A stretch of DNA of 64,000 nt. It comes from Lepus europaeus. Its lineage: Eukaryota; Chordata; Mammalia; Lagomorpha; Leporidae. Of this stretch, positions 1-12,244 are shown one piece after another. The stretch spans positions 15,822,496 to 15,886,495 of the forward strand of contig NC_084829.1 of the NCBI RefSeq assembly GCF_033115175.1, in the 5' to 3' direction. Positions within the stretch are counted from its first letter, which is position 1. The number at the start of each line of letters is the position of its first letter. The notes under the pieces were generated by a model that was not told the DNA's origin, made no database searches, and saw nothing but the letters and a program-made list of their open reading frames with translations. The position numbers and the translations under genes were made by a program.

Positions 1-788
1 TTAGAGTTCGCTGACTTTGGTCTTATTCAGATAGGGTCATAGTCAAAGTGGAGGTTCTCTCCTCCCTTCGGAGAAGGGTATCTCCTTCTTTGATGGCCCC
101 GTTCTTTCCACTGGGATCTCACTCACAGAGATCATTCATTTAGGTCTTTTTTTTTTTCCCATGATATCTTGGCTTTCCATGCCTGCTATACTCTCATGGG
201 CTCTTCAGCCAGATCTGAATGCCTTGAGGGCTGATTCTGAGGCCGGAGTGTTGTTTAGGACATCTGCCATCCTATGAGTCTGCTGTGTATCCCACTTCCC
301 ATGTTGGATCTTTCTCTCCCTTTTTGATTCTATCAGTTAGTATTAGCAGATACTTGTCTTGTTTGTGTGATCTCTTTGACTCTTAGACCTATCAGAGCTA
401 TCAATTGTGAGCTGAAATTGATCACTTGGACTAGTGCGATGGCATTGGTACATGCCATCTTGATGGAATTGTGTTGGAATCCCCTGCACATTTCTAACTC
501 CACCATTTGCGGCCAGTCCGATTGAGCATGTTCCAAATTGTTCATCTCCTCCCTCTCTTTTTCCACTCTTAGATTTAACAGGGATCACTTTTCAGTTAAA
601 ATTTAAACACCTGAGAATAATTGTGTGTTAATTACTGAGTTCAACCAATAGTACTAGAACAACAACAACAACAACAAATACTAAAAAGGATAAAGTATTA
701 CATTGTACATCTAAAGTCAGGACAGGAGCTGATCAGTTCATTGTTGCTTATAGTGTCCATTTCACTTAACAGGTTTCCTCTTTGGCGC
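1..788 (-). other. L1-A 3'UTR (partial)
   Basis: This non-coding segment follows the ORF2 stop on the minus strand. It is collinear with the start of the L1-B 3'UTR (51301 to about 52090, plus strand) and shares the AACAACAACAA tract near 660-675 and the 'ggctcttcagccagatc' block at 199. Short ORFs in it (for example 333-566) have no support as genes. Confidence 0.9.
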
Positions 789-3700
789 TCAGTTGTCATC
801 GATCAGGGAAAACAAATGATATTTTTCTCTTTGGGACTGGCTTAATTCACTCAGCATGATGTTTTCCAGATTGCTCCATCTTGTTGCAAATGACTGGGTT
901 TCGTTGTTTCTTACTGCTGTATAGTATTCTATGGAGTACATGTCCCATAATTTCTTTATCCAGTCTACTGTTGATGGGCATTTGGGTTGGTTCCAGGTCT
1001 TAGCTATTGTGAATTGAGCTGCAATAAACATTAATGTGCAGATGGCTTTTTTATTTGTCAAATTAAATTCCTTTGGGTAAATTCCAAGGAGTGGGATGGC
1101 TGGGTTGTATGGTAGGGTTATGTTCAGGTTTCTGAGGAATCTCCAGACAGACTTCCATAGTGGCTTAACCAGTTTGCATTCCCACCAACAGTGGGTTAGT
1201 GTCCCTTTTTCCCCACATCCTCTCCAGCATCTGTTGTTGGTAGATTTCTGAATGTGAGCTATTCTCACCGGGGTGAGATGGAACCTCATTGTGGTTTTGA
1301 TTTGCATTTCTCTGATTGCTAGTGATCTTGAACATTTTTTCATGTGTCTGTTGGCCATTTGGGTTTCCTCTTTCGAAAAATGTCTATTGAGGTCCTTGGC
1401 CCATTTCTTAAGTGGGTTGTTTGTTTTGTTGTTGTGGATTTTCTTGATTTCTTTGTAGATTCTGGTTATCAATCCTTTATCTGTAGTATAGTTTGCGAAT
1501 ATTTTTTCCCATTCTGTTGGTTGCCTCTTCACTTTCCTGACTGTTTCTTTTGAAGTACAGAAACTTCTCAATTTGATGCAATCCCAAATGTTAATTTTGG
1601 TTTTGACTGCCTTTGCTGTTGGAGTATTTTCCAGGAAGTCTTTGCCTGTGCCTATATCTTGCAGGGTTTCTCCAATGCTCTCTAATAATTTGATGGTTTC
1701 GGGTCGTAGATTTAAGTCTTTAATCCATGTTGAGTGAATTTTTGTGTAAGGTGATAGGTATGGGTCTTGCTTCAAGCTTCTGCATGTGGAAATCCAATTT
1801 TCCCAGCACCATTTATTGAATAGACTGTCCTTATTCCAGGGATTAGATTTGGATCTTTGGTCAAATATAAGTTGGCTGTAGATGTTTGGATTGATTTCTG
1901 GTGTTTCTATTCTGTTCCATTGGTCTATCCATCTGTTTCTGTACCAGTACCATGCTGTTTTGATAACAACTGCCCTGTAGTATGTCCTAAAATCAGGTAT
2001 TGTGATTCCTCCGGCTTTGTTTTTGTTGTACAGGATTGCTTTGGCTATTCGAGGTCTTCTGTGTCTCCATATGAATTTCAGCATCATTTTTTCTATATCT
2101 GAGAAGAAGGTCTTCGGGATCTTGATGGGTATTGCATTGAATGTATAAATTGCTTTTGGGAGGATAGACATTTTGATGATATTGATTCTTCCAATCCATG
2201 AGCATGGAAGATTTCTCCATTTTTTGGTATCCTCTTCTATTTCTTTCTTTAAGGTTTTGTAGTTTTCATCGTAGAGATCTTTAACGTCTTTGGTTAAGTT
2301 TATTCCAAGGTATTTGATTGTTTTTGTAGCTATTGTGAATGGGATTGATTTTAGAAGTTCTTCCTCAGCCGTGGCATTGCCTGTGTATACAAAGGCTGTT
2401 GATTTTTGTGGATTGATTTTATATCCTGCTACTTTGCCAAACTCTTCGATGAGTTCCAGCAGTCTCTTAGTAGAGTTCTTTGGGTCCCCTAAATAAAGAA
2501 TCATATCATCTGCAAAGAGGGATAGTTTGAGTTCTTCCTTCCCGATTTGTATCCCTTTAATTTCTTTTTCTTGCCTAATAGCTCTGGCCAAAACTTCCAG
2601 AACTATATTGAATAGCAGTGGTGAGAGAGGGCATCCCTGTCTGGTACCAGATTTCAGTGGAAATGCTTCCAACTTTTCCCCATTCAATAGGATGTTGGCC
2701 GTGGGTTTTTCATATATTGCTTTGATTGTATTAAGGAATGTTCCTTCCATACCCAGTTTGCTTAGAGTTTTCATCATGAAAGGGTGTTGTATTTTATCAA
2801 ATGCTTTCTCTGCGTCTATTGAGAGAATCATATGGTTTTTCTTCTGCAGCCTGTTAATGTAGTGTATTACGTTGATTGTTTTGTGAATGTTGAACCATCC
2901 CTGCATACCGGGGATGAATCCCACTTGGTCTGGGTGGATGATCTTTCTGATGTGTTGTTGCATTCTATTGGCCAGAATTTTATTGAGTATTTTTGCATCT
3001 ATGTTCATCAGGGATATTGGTCTGTAATTCTCTTTCAATGTTGCGTCTCTTTCTGGCTTAGGAATTAAGGTGATGGTGGCTTCATAGAAGGAATTTGGGA
3101 GGATTCCCTCTTTTTCGATTGCTCTGAATAGTTTGAGAAGAATTGGAGTTAGTTCTTCTCTAAATGTCTGGTAGAACTCAGCAGTGAATCCATCTGGCCC
3201 TGGGCTTTTCTTTGTTGGGAGGGCCTTTATTACTGTTTCAATTTCTGTGTCAGTTATGGGTCTGTTTAGGTTTTCTATGTCTTCCTGGCTCAATTTAGGG
3301 AGGTTGTATGTGTCCAAGAATCTGTCCATTTCTGATAGATTTCCCTGTTTGCTGGCATACAAGTCCTTGTAGTAATTTCTGATGATTCTTTTTATTTCTG
3401 TGGCGTCTGTTGTTACGTTTCCCATTTCATCTCTGATCCTATTGATTTGGGTCTTTTCTCTTCTTTTTTTAGTTAGTTGGGCCAATGGGGTGTCAATTTT
3501 GTTAATTTTTTCAAAAAACCAGCTCCTCGTTTGGCTGATTTTTTGTAATGTTTTTTTGGATTCAATCCTGTTGATTTCTTCTCTGATTTTAATTATTTCT
3601 CTTCTCCTACTGGGTTTGGGTTTGGTTTGCTGCAGATTTTCTAGATCCTTGAGATGACTTGAAAGCTCATCTATTTGGTGCCTTTCCAATTTCTTGATGT

Positions 3701-4613
3701 AGGCACCTATTGATATAAACTTTCCTCTTAACACTGCTTTTGTTGTATCCCATAGGTTTTGGTATGTTGTGCTGTTATCCTCATTTACTTGCAGAAAATT
3801 TTTGATTTCTCTTTTAATTTCTTCTATGACCCGTTGTTCATTCAGGAGCATATTGTTCAATCTCCATGTGTTTACACGTGCTCTAGGGATTCCTGAGTTG
3901 CCAATTTCCAATTTCATTCCTTTGTGGTCTGAGAAGCTGCATGGTATGATTCTAATTCTTTTGAATTTGCTGAGACTTGCTTTATGGCCTAGTATGTGGT
4001 CAATCCTAGAGAGGGTTCCATGTACTGCTGAGAAGAATGTAAAGTCCTTAGATGTAGGATGAAATGTTCTGTAGATGTCTGTTAGATCCATTTGGGCTAT
4101 AGTGTCATTTAAATCTACTGTCTCCTTGTTGATCTTCTGTCCTGTTGATCTGTCTATCTCTGAGAGTGGAGTATTGAAGTCCCCCAGTACTATTGTATTG
4201 GGGTCTAAGTCTCCCTTTAAGTCCCTTAACAAGTCTTTTAAATAAGCTGGTGCCCTGTAATTAGGTGCATATACGTTGATAATCGTTATATCTTCTCGTT
4301 GAATGGATCCCTTAATCATTATATAGTGCCCCTCTTTGTCTCTCCTAACAGTTTTTGTAGTAAAGTTTATGTTGTCCGATATTAAGATGGCTATGCCCGC
4401 TCTCTTTTCATTTCTGTTGGCGTGGTATATCTTTTTCCAGCCTTTCACTCTCAGCTTGTATGGATCATTGTTGGATAGATGGGTTTCTTGTAAGCAGCAA
4501 AAGGATGGGTTTTGTTCCTTAATCCAATCAGCCAATCGGTGTCTTTTAACTGGACAATTCAAGCCATTAACATTCAATGTGACTATTGAGAAGGAGTAAC
4601 TTTGCCCTGCCAT
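789..4613 (-). CDS. L1-A ORF2 protein: endonuclease / reverse transcriptase, intact
   Basis: A single open frame of 1274 codons, the usual length for mammalian L1 ORF2p, which nicks target DNA and reverse-transcribes L1 RNA (target-primed reverse transcription). An N-terminal APE-type endonuclease (about residues 1-239) shows the expected active-site residues: N14, E43, D145 and N147 in LGDFN, D205 in SRIDH, and D229/H230 in SDH. The reverse transcriptase has D600 and the FADD box at 700-703, with both catalytic aspartates at the same numbering as human ORF2p. The C-terminal cysteine-rich segment has the form CX3CX7HX4C. The start follows ORF1 by a 68-bp spacer, as in other L1s. No frameshift or stop is seen, unlike L1-B and L1-C in this window. 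Whether the protein is active is inference. Confidence 0.95.
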   Translation of the reverse strand: MAGQSYSFSIVTLNVNGLNCPVKRHRLADWIKEQNPSFCCLQETHLSNNDPYKLRVKGWKKIYHANRNEKRAGIAILISDNINFTTKTVRRDKEGHYIMIKGSIQREDITIINVYAPNYRAPAYLKDLLRDLKGDLDPNTIVLGDFNTPLSEIDRSTGQKINKETVDLNDTIAQMDLTDIYRTFHPTSKDFTFFSAVHGTLSRIDHILGHKASLSKFKRIRIIPCSFSDHKGMKLEIGNSGIPRARVNTWRLNNMLLNEQRVIEEIKREIKNFLQVNEDNSTTYQNLWDTTKAVLRGKFISIGAYIKKLERHQIDELSSHLKDLENLQQTKPKPSRRREIIKIREEINRIESKKTLQKISQTRSWFFEKINKIDTPLAQLTKKRREKTQINRIRDEMGNVTTDATEIKRIIRNYYKDLYASKQGNLSEMDRFLDTYNLPKLSQEDIENLNRPITDTEIETVIKALPTKKSPGPDGFTAEFYQTFREELTPILLKLFRAIEKEGILPNSFYEATITLIPKPERDATLKENYRPISLMNIDAKILNKILANRMQQHIRKIIHPDQVGFIPGMQGWFNIHKTINVIHYINRLQKKNHMILSIDAEKAFDKIQHPFMMKTLSKLGMEGTFLNTIKAIYEKPTANILLNGEKLEAFPLKSGTRQGCPLSPLLFNIVLEVLARAIRQEKEIKGIQIGKEELKLSLFADDMILYLGDPKNSTKRLLELIEEFGKVAGYKINPQKSTAFVYTGNATAEEELLKSIPFTIATKTIKYLGINLTKDVKDLYDENYKTLKKEIEEDTKKWRNLPCSWIGRINIIKMSILPKAIYTFNAIPIKIPKTFFSDIEKMMLKFIWRHRRPRIAKAILYNKNKAGGITIPDFRTYYRAVVIKTAWYWYRNRWIDQWNRIETPEINPNIYSQLIFDQRSKSNPWNKDSLFNKWCWENWISTCRSLKQDPYLSPYTKIHSTWIKDLNLRPETIKLLESIGETLQDIGTGKDFLENTPTAKAVKTKINIWDCIKLRSFCTSKETVRKVKRQPTEWEKIFANYTTDKGLITRIYKEIKKIHNNKTNNPLKKWAKDLNRHFSKEETQMANRHMKKCSRSLAIREMQIKTTMRFHLTPVRIAHIQKSTNNRCWRGCGEKGTLTHCWWECKLVKPLWKSVWRFLRNLNITLPYNPAIPLLGIYPKEFNLTNKKAICTLMFIAAQFTIAKTWNQPKCPSTVDWIKKLWDMYSIEYYTAVRNNETQSFATRWSNLENIMLSELSQSQREKYHLFSLIDDN

Positions 4614-4681
4614 TTGCCAAAGATATTTTCTAATATCTGGTTTGAGATTCCTGTGATCTTTTGCTCTGAGGTTTCCTTCCT

Positions 4682-5719
4682 TTACCTTCTTTCATATTGG
4701 TGACCGTGTTTCTGTGTTTCTGTATGTAACACGTCTTTAAGCATCTTTTGCAGGGCTGGACGAGTGGCGACAAATTCTTTCAATGTCTGTTTGCTGTGAA
4801 AGGTCTTAATTTCACCTTCATTCACAAATGAGAGCTTTGCAGGATATAATATTCTGGGCTGGCAGTTTTTCTCTCTTAGTACCTGGGCTATATCTCGCCA
4901 TTCTCTCCTGGCTTGTAGGGTTTCTGATGAGAAATCAGCTGTAAGTCTAATTGGAGATCCTCTGAGAGTAATCTGTCGTTTCTCTCTTGCACATTTTAGG
5001 ATCTTTTCTTTGTGTTTCACTGTGGTGAGTTTGATTACGACGTGTCGTGGTGAGGATCTCTTTTGATCATGTTTATTAGGGGTTCTCTGAGCTTCCTGTA
5101 CTAGGATGTCTCTGTCCTTCTCCAAACTTGGGAAATTTTCTGCTAGTATCTCACTAAAAAGGCCTTCTAATCCTTTCTCCCTTTCCATGCCTTCAGGAAC
5201 TCCTAGAACCCGAATGTTGGGTTTTTTAATAGTATCCTGTAGATTCCTGACAGTATTTTTTAGATTTCTGATTTCTTCTTCTTTTCTTTGATTTGACTGT
5301 TTCCTTTCCTGTTCTCTGTCTTCTAATTCCGATATTCTCTCCTCTGCTTCATCCATTCTGTTTTTAAGGCTCTCTAATGTGTTTGCCATTTGATCTATTG
5401 AGTTCTTCATTTCATTGAGGTTTTTTTTCACTATCGCAATTTCCTGTTCCACTAGTTGTTTCATTTCATTTTGATTCCTCCTTAATATTTCATTTTCACG
5501 GGAGAGATTTTCTATCTTGTCCATTAAGGATTTCTGTAGTTCAAGAATTTGTTTTTGAGAACTTCTTAATGTTCTTGTGAATTTTTTGAAATCTGCTTCT
5601 TGCATTTGCTCTATCTCTTCATCTTCATAATCTTGCATTGTCATGTCTTGTTCACTTGGGGGCGTCATAGTGCCTTCCTTGTTCTTGGTAGCTCCGCTTC
5701 TATGTTTCTTGCTTGGCAT
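4682..5719 (-). CDS. L1-A ORF1 protein: RNA-binding trimeric chaperone, intact
   Basis: A 345-codon frame encoding ORF1p, which coats L1 RNA and forms the retrotransposition RNP. The N-terminal acidic/basic leader is followed by a long heptad-rich coiled coil (about residues 52-163, rich in E/K/Q/N). Next come the RRM (about 167-262, starting [17 protein letters not shown]) and the C-terminal domain (about 263-326, with RREWRDI and YPAKLSF). The length and domain order match other mammalian ORF1p. The ATG falls in TGCCAAGC-type context at the end of the 5'UTR. L1-B carries the same gene with a one-base deletion; this copy is uninterrupted. Confidence 0.94.
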   Translation of the reverse strand: MPSKKHRSGATKNKEGTMTPPSEQDMTMQDYEDEEIEQMQEADFKKFTRTLRSSQKQILELQKSLMDKIENLSRENEILRRNQNEMKQLVEQEIAIVKKNLNEMKNSIDQMANTLESLKNRMDEAEERISELEDREQERKQSNQRKEEEIRNLKNTVRNLQDTIKKPNIRVLGVPEGMEREKGLEGLFSEILAENFPSLEKDRDILVQEAQRTPNKHDQKRSSPRHVVIKLTTVKHKEKILKCAREKRQITLRGSPIRLTADFSSETLQARREWRDIAQVLREKNCQPRILYPAKLSFVNEGEIKTFHSKQTLKEFVATRPALQKMLKDVLHTETQKHGHQYERR

Positions 5720-6415
5720 GTTAGAGATAATTTGTGGTGTTTTTGTTTTTGTTTTTTTTTCTCTCGTTATACTATGCCTCTAAGTGAGCTGTCTGTTTTG
5801 TTGGAGCCTTAGGGGCTGTGATGGGTGTGGTCAGAGGGCTATGCTTGTTTCTTGAGGTTTAAGGCTGTGTAAAGAGCGACTCTCCCAGATTATTTGCTCC
5901 TTGCTGGGACGCTCTCTCTCTCTTTTTTTTTTTTTGTTTTGACTTAGTTGGGAGTGGGGTTGAGGGTAGTTGAAATCTAGCCTCTGTGAGTATTCGTTTG
6001 ATCTACCCCTGGGACCATACACAGCGTTTATGCAGCCCTCAATGTGTTCTCCAGTTTCGCTAAAGATACTGAGTTTGGCTGAGCTTTACATATGTAAAAT
6101 CGCGGTGCTCTTTGTTTTGCTTGGTGAGTGAAGGGAGAGGCCTCTGTTCCCTCTCCCCCCAATGTCTCGGACTTCTCAGGTCTTTTGTCTTTCTTACCCT
6201 CCTCCGTTCCTGCTTGGCAAGTTAGAGATAATTTGTGGTGTTTTTGTTTTTGTTTTTGTTTTTTTTCTCTCGTTATACTATGCCTCTAAGTGAGCTGTCT
6301 GTTTTGTTGGAGCCTTAGGGGCTGTGATGGGTATGGCCAGAGAGCTATGCTTGTTTCTTGAGGTTTAAGGCTGTGTAAAGAGCGACTCTCCCAGATTATT
6401 TGCTCCTTGCTGGGA

Positions 6416-6471
<56 letters not shown>

Positions 6472-6749
6472 TTTGACTCAGTTGGGAGTGGAGTTGAGGG
6501 TAGTTGAAATCTAGCCTCTGTGAGTATTCGTTTGATTTACCCCTGGGACCACACAAAGAGTTTATGCAGCCCTCAATGTGTTCTCCAGTTTCGCTAAAGA
6601 TACTGAGTTTGGCTGAGCTTTACATATGTAAAATCGCGGTGCTCTTTGTTTTGCTTGGTGAGTGAAGGGAGAGGCCTCTGTTCCCCCTCCCCCCAATGTC
6701 TCGGACTTCTCAGGTCTTTTGTCTTTCTTACCCTCCTCCGTTCCCGCTG
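5711..6749 (-). repeat. Direct tandem duplication inside the L1-A 5'UTR
   Basis: Two copies of a roughly 500-535 bp unit. The block starting gcttggcatgttagagata at 5711 recurs at 6212 as gcttggcaagttagagata, an offset of 501 bp. Both copies share the same following text, including 'ctcgttatactatgcctcta', the CT-rich tract and 'tctcggacttctcaggtctt' (about 6160 and 6702). The distal copy has a longer CT microsatellite. Confidence 0.9.
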
Positions 6750-6989
6750 GCGAGATTCTGTGGCTCTGCCTCCTCTCCCGCCGCTGCCGCTCGGCTTGTC
6801 TCGGTTGGTTTTCCACGCGGTGGGTTCCCTGTAAGTCCTCTGTGTTTCCTCCACAAGATCCGGAAGCGATTCCTCTGCAGTTTTTTTCTTGAGTTTTTTC
6901 CTGATGCTACAGTAATTCCGCTTTTATGAAAGTTTATTTTCCCAAACTAAGGCACACGTCCTCACTATCCGCCATCTTGGCTCCGCCCC
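5720..6989 (-). promoter_or_regulatory. L1-A 5'UTR with internal promoter, tandemly duplicated
   Basis: About 1270 bp lie between the element's 5' end and the ORF1 ATG, whereas the corresponding region of L1-B (45642-46371) is about 730 bp. The extra length is a direct duplication. The 5' terminus carries a YY1-like CAAGATGGC, which in L1s positions transcription starts. The GC-rich first 250 bp lie at about 6740-6989. The promoter role is inferred from the family. Confidence 0.85.
6418..6463. repeat. (CT)n microsatellite in the L1-A 5'UTR
   Basis: About 46 bp of pure CT dinucleotide followed by a T run. The proximal 5'UTR copy (about 5909-5921) has only a short CT tract, so the array expanded after the duplication. 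Confidence 0.95.
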
Positions 6990-7465
6990 TTATTCCTCCA
7001 TTTTTTAAACTCTACACTTGCATTTTCCTGTCTCTGTTCCCTATAGTTTTCCCTGTCAGGTAACCTAACAAAATCTGTCAGTTCTCAGAGTTTGTTTGCA
7101 TTACACTTTTTAAATTCCTAAATGTTTCATTTATAATAAGTTTTTGGCCAAAGGAGTCTCACAGAAGAATTTACTAATGGGAAATCCTGTGTGTTAGTGG
7201 CTTAAACAGATTTTACAAATCTATGTCCTTCAGTGACACTTTCGCAGCATCATCTTCCAAGAAATTTAAACTTGAGTTCTCTTTCAATCGTGCCAGTATC
7301 CAAACAAAACTTTTCCAAAACATTTGCCAATGTACCAAGTGTTAAGAAATTAAACTGAACCATCAAAACTCTGAGGGTAGAAAACCAGGTCCTTCATCCC
7401 ACCTTTTACCTATAGACTCTTTTCACCATCATTCCAGAAACCTGGGTTTCAGAAAATGTGCCAGG
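6990..7465. other. Unannotated flank 5' of L1-A
   Basis: Single-copy-looking AT-rich sequence; no gene, repeat or RNA recognised. Confidence 0.5.
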
Positions 7466-7795
7466 AACGGCATTGTGACATAGCAGATAAAGCCACTCCC
7501 TAAGACGCTGGCATCCCATGTGAGTGCCAGTTCAAGTCCCGGATGCTCCACTTCCAATCCAGCTCCCTTCTAATAGTCTGGGAAAAACCGTAGAAGATGG
7601 TCCAATACTTGGGCCCCTGCTATCAACGTGGGAAACGCTGATGAAGCCCCTGGCCCAGCCCAGGCCATTGTGGCCATCTGGGGAGTGAACCAGTGGATGG
7701 AAGATTGGAAGATTTCTCTCTCTCTTTCTCTCGCTCCATCTCTTTCTTCTCTTTCTGTAACTCTGACTTTAAAATAAATAAATCTTTTTTTAAGT
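7466..7795 (+). mobile_element. CSINE, plus strand
   Basis: Head 'ggcattgtgacatagcagat' near 7470, body words 'tggcatcccatgtgag' and 'ggagtgaaccagtggatgga', a TCTCTCT tract, and tail AAATAAATAAATC at about 7772. Moderately diverged from the consensus seen at 15330. Confidence 0.9.
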
Positions 7796-8873
7796 GCCTA
7801 CAATCACTGGACAGGAGAATTTTAAATAGAGAACCATACATGAAACTGGTAATGATGATCTACAGCAATAACAGAGTCATCCTTGACTGAGATTGTACCA
7901 TGTTACTCACAGTTTGCTAAATTGACTACTTTATTTAATCCTGAAAGTATGGATTAGGTGTTAAAATGAACCTTAGTAATTTCCCCATATTTTGTCAGTA
8001 ATTGTGATACATTTCCAATCTAATTTAAATAATCCTAAGAATGACAGAGAAAGTGTATTGAAGAAAGCCCAAGCTTGGAAATTAAGTTCAATACAGTTAA
8101 ACTCATTTTTAAAGTACATTTTGTTAAGTGGGCCACTCACTAAATCATTCTATGAAAAAAAAACATGACATGGTCTGATATTTACAATCCATAATACAGT
8201 CATACACTATAGCAAATTCTTATTCAAAGCCTATTATGTTTGAACACCATAATGAGATACCATGCAGTTACATCTAAAGTTTTTACATACATATGTGCTT
8301 TTTCTACAAAACTTGTTGGAGATTATGTCCTAAAATATTTTGATTCTTTCATCTCCTGTCTCTTCAGTATAACCTTATCCATACAACATAAGTAAAATTT
8401 AGCTTTATCCACACACTAGGTGCAGATTCATCTCAATCAGTACTTCTTATGCTTAGAGGATAACAACCTACTTGCAGATTATGCCCGAACACAAACATTT
8501 CACAGGTCACTGAGATACGCTGATCACTCATTGCTCAAATTTTATAATGTTTTGTATTTTACTCAAATATTTCTTTAATATCACATGCATTCTAGAAAAT
8601 CCATGTGTTCTGAGAATCTATTCTCTTTTCTGCATTATTGCTATTTTTGTAGAACTTTTTGCAGGTTAGTGATAAAATGTTAGTGCTTCAGCTTTATTTT
8701 GATTAGCAGATATGACACTCAATGTTTAAAGACTCTCAGTCTAGTTGGCTTTCCCTCCAAAGTCATATATAGCCATTTGATTTTTATTCACTTGAACTTC
8801 TTGTTTATATTCTTTGTCTATTCAGATTGTTCTTCCTTCCCTAGTTTTCTTTTCTATGGTATAACCTATGATT
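7796..8873. other. Intergenic sequence, nothing recognised
   Basis: About 1.1 kb of AT-rich DNA without coding potential. Only short spurious frames are present. Confidence 0.5.
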
Positions 8874-9205
8874 ATTTTTTTAAGATTTATCTATTTATTT
8901 GAAATTCAGAGTTACAGAGAGAGAGGGGGGGGGAAAACAGCAAGAGAGCTCTTCTATCCACTCATTCACTCCCCAGATGGCTGCAACAGCCAATACTGGA
9001 GCCAGGCCGAGGCCAGGTGCCAGGAGCTTCTTCCAAGTCTCCCAGAAGGGTAGCAGCAAGTGCCTGGGTCATCCACTGCTTTTCCCAGGCCATTAGTAGG
9101 GAGCTGTATTGGAAGTGGAGCAGCCAGGGCATAAACCATTGCCCAGAATAGGATGTCAGTGTTGCTGGCTGTGGTTTTGCCTGCTATGCCACAGTGCTGG
9201 CCCCA
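8874..9205 (-). mobile_element. CSINE, minus strand
   Basis: Starts with the reverse-complement tail 'ttttttaagatttatctatt', then GAGAGAG, then 'ccactcattcactccccaga', and ends at 'cacagtgctggcccc'. A short open frame across it (8868-9053) is SINE sequence and not a gene. Confidence 0.9.
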
Positions 9206-10437
9206 AAACCTGTTTGTTTCTATCTGTCTAAATCTACATACCTAGGTAGCCATCCACCTGTCTTACCTCTCCCATTCCGTTTTTCATAACTAATCATTAG
9301 AGAAGATAGATTTGTTTCCCTGGACCAATTAAGTCCTAAAGGTTTTCGGGTTGGGGATAGAGTCTTAGACTAGCTTACTTTCCCCATGTACAACTGCAAG
9401 CATTCTCTTCATCTCTGTTTCCATTGAGATTGTCTTCTTCCTGTGAATAGGAATGATTCTGATTATGTTCTCTTTGCTCACTTCTCAGGACACTATCTGG
9501 AGGAGATCATGTCGATAGCCAGCATGCCCTTATTTCTGTTGTAAATGTGAAATACAGCATTTCCACCTCACCTTTTAAAGTACTTGTCTCTGGTGCCAGT
9601 GCACGCTCTGTTCTGATTCTTGCAGGGTGGCAATTGACAGTTCTTTGTGAGCTCCAATTCCTTTCACACACTTGACAGTGATCTATCTCATGCCCACTTA
9701 ATCAATGTTTCTCTCTGCCCAGAGGCTTTGTCTGACACCACGGGAGTACACTTGGCAAATACTCAAGTGTCTCCCAGAAGGACAAGAGATTTAATGACCC
9801 TGGAGGAAACTCTAAAAAGCGGAGGATGTTAGCTGCTGAATGAATGTTTCAGCTGCTCTTCTTCAGGTGAAAACATCCTATTTGCTTTCCAGGCGGTCCT
9901 GAGAGAACAGAACTCCCATTCCACAGACCCCAGATAATGCATCCATACTTTGCCTTTCTTTCTTATTCTCTCAGACATTTCTTCCTGAAGTCACCTCCCA
10001 AATCCATTATTTACAGGTGACACCTTGTCTCAACTCTGACTTCAAGGATCCTAGATTAACAGAGTTGGTTCTAGAAGTGGACCTAGAAGTCTCTGATGAA
10101 CATTGAGAAAATAAACCACTCACCATTTAGATTGCAACAGAACCTCCATTGTTGGGGCTAAATGGAACGGTGATATATCCTGAAAATCTCCAATACCACT
10201 ATTACTATTAGTCTGTACCTCTTGTAGCTTGAGAAAATGAGGTACAGGAAGGAGGCAGATTACTGAGAGATGTAATACATACAGTCCTTGAAATGTTTGG
10301 AGGTAATAATTGATGTATTTTTGATTAGGCTGGCCTTTGCTGATTATCTTAGAATTTTAAGAAAAAGAATAGTATACTCAAACCGGCCAATTAACACCAC
10401 AGGGTGGTGGCTCTCACACTGCTTGCTAAAACAGATT
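9206..10437. other. Intergenic sequence, nothing recognised
   Basis: About 1.2 kb with mixed base composition. A 61-codon frame at 9647-9832 has no recognisable domain and is probably chance. Confidence 0.5.
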
Positions 10438-10830
10438 TTGGGGGCTGACATTATGGCATGGCAGGTAAAGCTGCTGCCTGCAATGCTGGCCTCCCAGTTG
10501 GGGGGCCTGTTCAAGTCTTGGCTGCTGCTCCACTTCTGATCCAGTCCCCTGATAATGTGCCTGGGAGAGCAGTGAAAAATGGCCCAAGCATGTGGGCCCC
10601 TCCACCCATGTGGGAGACTTGTAAGAAACTCCTGACTCCTGACTCCTGGCTTTGGCCTGGCCCAGCACTGGTCATTACAACCATTTGAGGAGTGAACCAA
10701 AGAATATGAGATTCTCTTTTTCTCCCTCTCTCTCTTTCTTTCTATCTTTCTCTCTCTCTAACCTTCTTGCCATCTCTCTCCCTCACTTTCTGTAATTCTG
10801 CCTTTCAAAAATTTAAACAAATCTTACAAA
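10438..10830 (+). mobile_element. CSINE, plus strand
   Basis: Head 'gggggctgacattatggcat', full body, an expanded CTTTCT/CTCT region (about 10710-10790) and a degenerate tail 'tttaaacaaatctt'. Confidence 0.9.
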
Positions 10831-10848
10831 ATATACATGGATTTCTGG

Positions 10849-11135
10849 GGTGGGTGTTGTGTCACATTTACAATGCCAGCATCCCATATTGGAGTTCCAG
10901 TTTAAGTTCCTGCTACGCTGTTTTCAATTAAGCTCCCTGCTAATGCACCTGCAATAGTAGAGGAAGATGGCCCAATGATCAGGCCCCTGTTACCCAGAGA
11001 GCAGACCTGGATGAAGCTCCTGGATCTTGGCTTTGGCCTGGACAATCATGGCTCTTGTGGTCTCTCTCTCTCTCCCCCTGTGTGTGTATGTCTACATTTC
11101 AAATAAAATAATTAAATCTTTTTTAAAAAAACAAA
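10849..11135 (+). mobile_element. CSINE, plus strand, diverged
   Basis: Second head-to-tail CSINE immediately after the previous one: 'ggggtgggtgttgtgtcaca' head, 'cagcatcccatattgg', tail AAATAAAATAATTAAATC. More diverged than its neighbour. Confidence 0.85.
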
Positions 11136-11807
11136 GCTTTCTGTACTTCACACCCATAGTTTCAAATTCCATAGGACTGTAAGATTATAGTAAGGTTCCA
11201 GGTGATGATAATGATGCAAGATCAGGGATAACAACACTTTGATAACCACTAACTTAAAGAATTATGTGAAAGCAAGAAAACTCTTGGTAGCATTAAAAGA
11301 TATTCTCATTTTGTGTAGCCACAGATAAAGCTATTGAAAATCAGAACATAACATTTCATAAAACCCCTCCCATACATCTATGCAGGTTCAAGTTCCAGAC
11401 TTATTTATTCCAAGTCTTCCCATCTCTTTCCTTCTAACCACCTAAAATTTTTTCTAAGCCATTTATCACTGCTAAAGAGTTAAATGTATTCTAACATCAG
11501 ACAGCTTTTCCCACATAAAGTGGACAACCAGGTACCACCTGAGTCTGTCACTGGGACAGCTTTCTCTCGGTGCTATGTTTTGAAGTCATCTATGACTAAA
11601 GCTATCTTTCAGTATTCATCTTTTTTGTTTATACTCATATACCAAGTGAATCCATTGATAAGCCAAGCTGGTTGGACATATTCTCTAATGCATGAATTTA
11701 TGTGATCTGAGAAGAGACATTGATGCAAAGATTGTGCTTAAATAAAAGATCTGAACTACTTGTTCAGTCAGTTCACTTTTTCCTTCTGGTCATCTTGTTT
11801 TTGTTTT
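11136..11807. other. Intergenic sequence, nothing recognised
   Basis: About 670 bp; no gene or repeat identified. Confidence 0.5.
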
Positions 11808-12123
11808 TAAAGATTTATTTTTTTTAATTGAAAGGCAGCTACAGAGAGAGACAGACAGAGAGACAGAGAGAGATTGATCTTCCATCCACTGGTGTACTAT
11901 CCAGATGGCCCCAACAACCAGGGCTATGCCAAGTTAAAACCAAGAGTGGGAAACTCCATAGATAGCAGAGACTCAAGCACTTGGTCCATCTTCTGTTACC
12001 TTCCTTGCGGCATTAGCAGGGAGCTGAATCAAAAGCAGAGCAGCTGGAATTTGAACCAGTGCTCCAATATGAGATGCTAATATTGCAGTTGGCAGCTTGA
12101 ACTGCTGCATAACTGTGGCCCAC
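11808..12123 (-). mobile_element. CSINE, minus strand, diverged
   Basis: Tail-first 'aaagatttattttttttaat', a GACAGAGAG tract, 'cttccatccactggtgtac', and head remnant 'actgctgcataactgtggcc' at the right end. Confidence 0.85.
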
Positions 12124-12244
12124 CTTTGGTCATTCTTATTTTCAATCCTGGATGGATCAGTACTTGTTTCAATTATTGTTGCTGTCTGTATACACTTCAA
12201 CTGACTTGGTGAATCCTACAGTACCAACATTATGAAGGCTTCAT

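Larger units (their letters stand above)
1..6989 (-). mobile_element. L1-A: full-length-type LINE-1, 3' end beyond window
   Basis: Read on the minus strand, the element begins at 6989 with the L1 5' signature GGGGCGGAGCCAAGATGGCGG-like start (YY1-type CAAGATGGC at 6971-6979). It continues with a duplicated 5'UTR, open ORF1 and ORF2, and 788 bp of 3'UTR before the window ends. Alignment by eye to the plus-strand L1-B shows that about 660 bp of 3'UTR and the A tail are missing from view. Because both ORFs are uninterrupted, this is a candidate active or recently active copy. The target duplication cannot be checked here. Confidence 0.95.

Noticed and set aside
1273-4599. Plus-strand open frames of 61-111 codons antisense to L1-A ORF2
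   Set aside because: They are mirror frames of a long real ORF; the same frames recur antisense to ORF2 of L1-B (for example 49227-49562), which shows that they are by-products.
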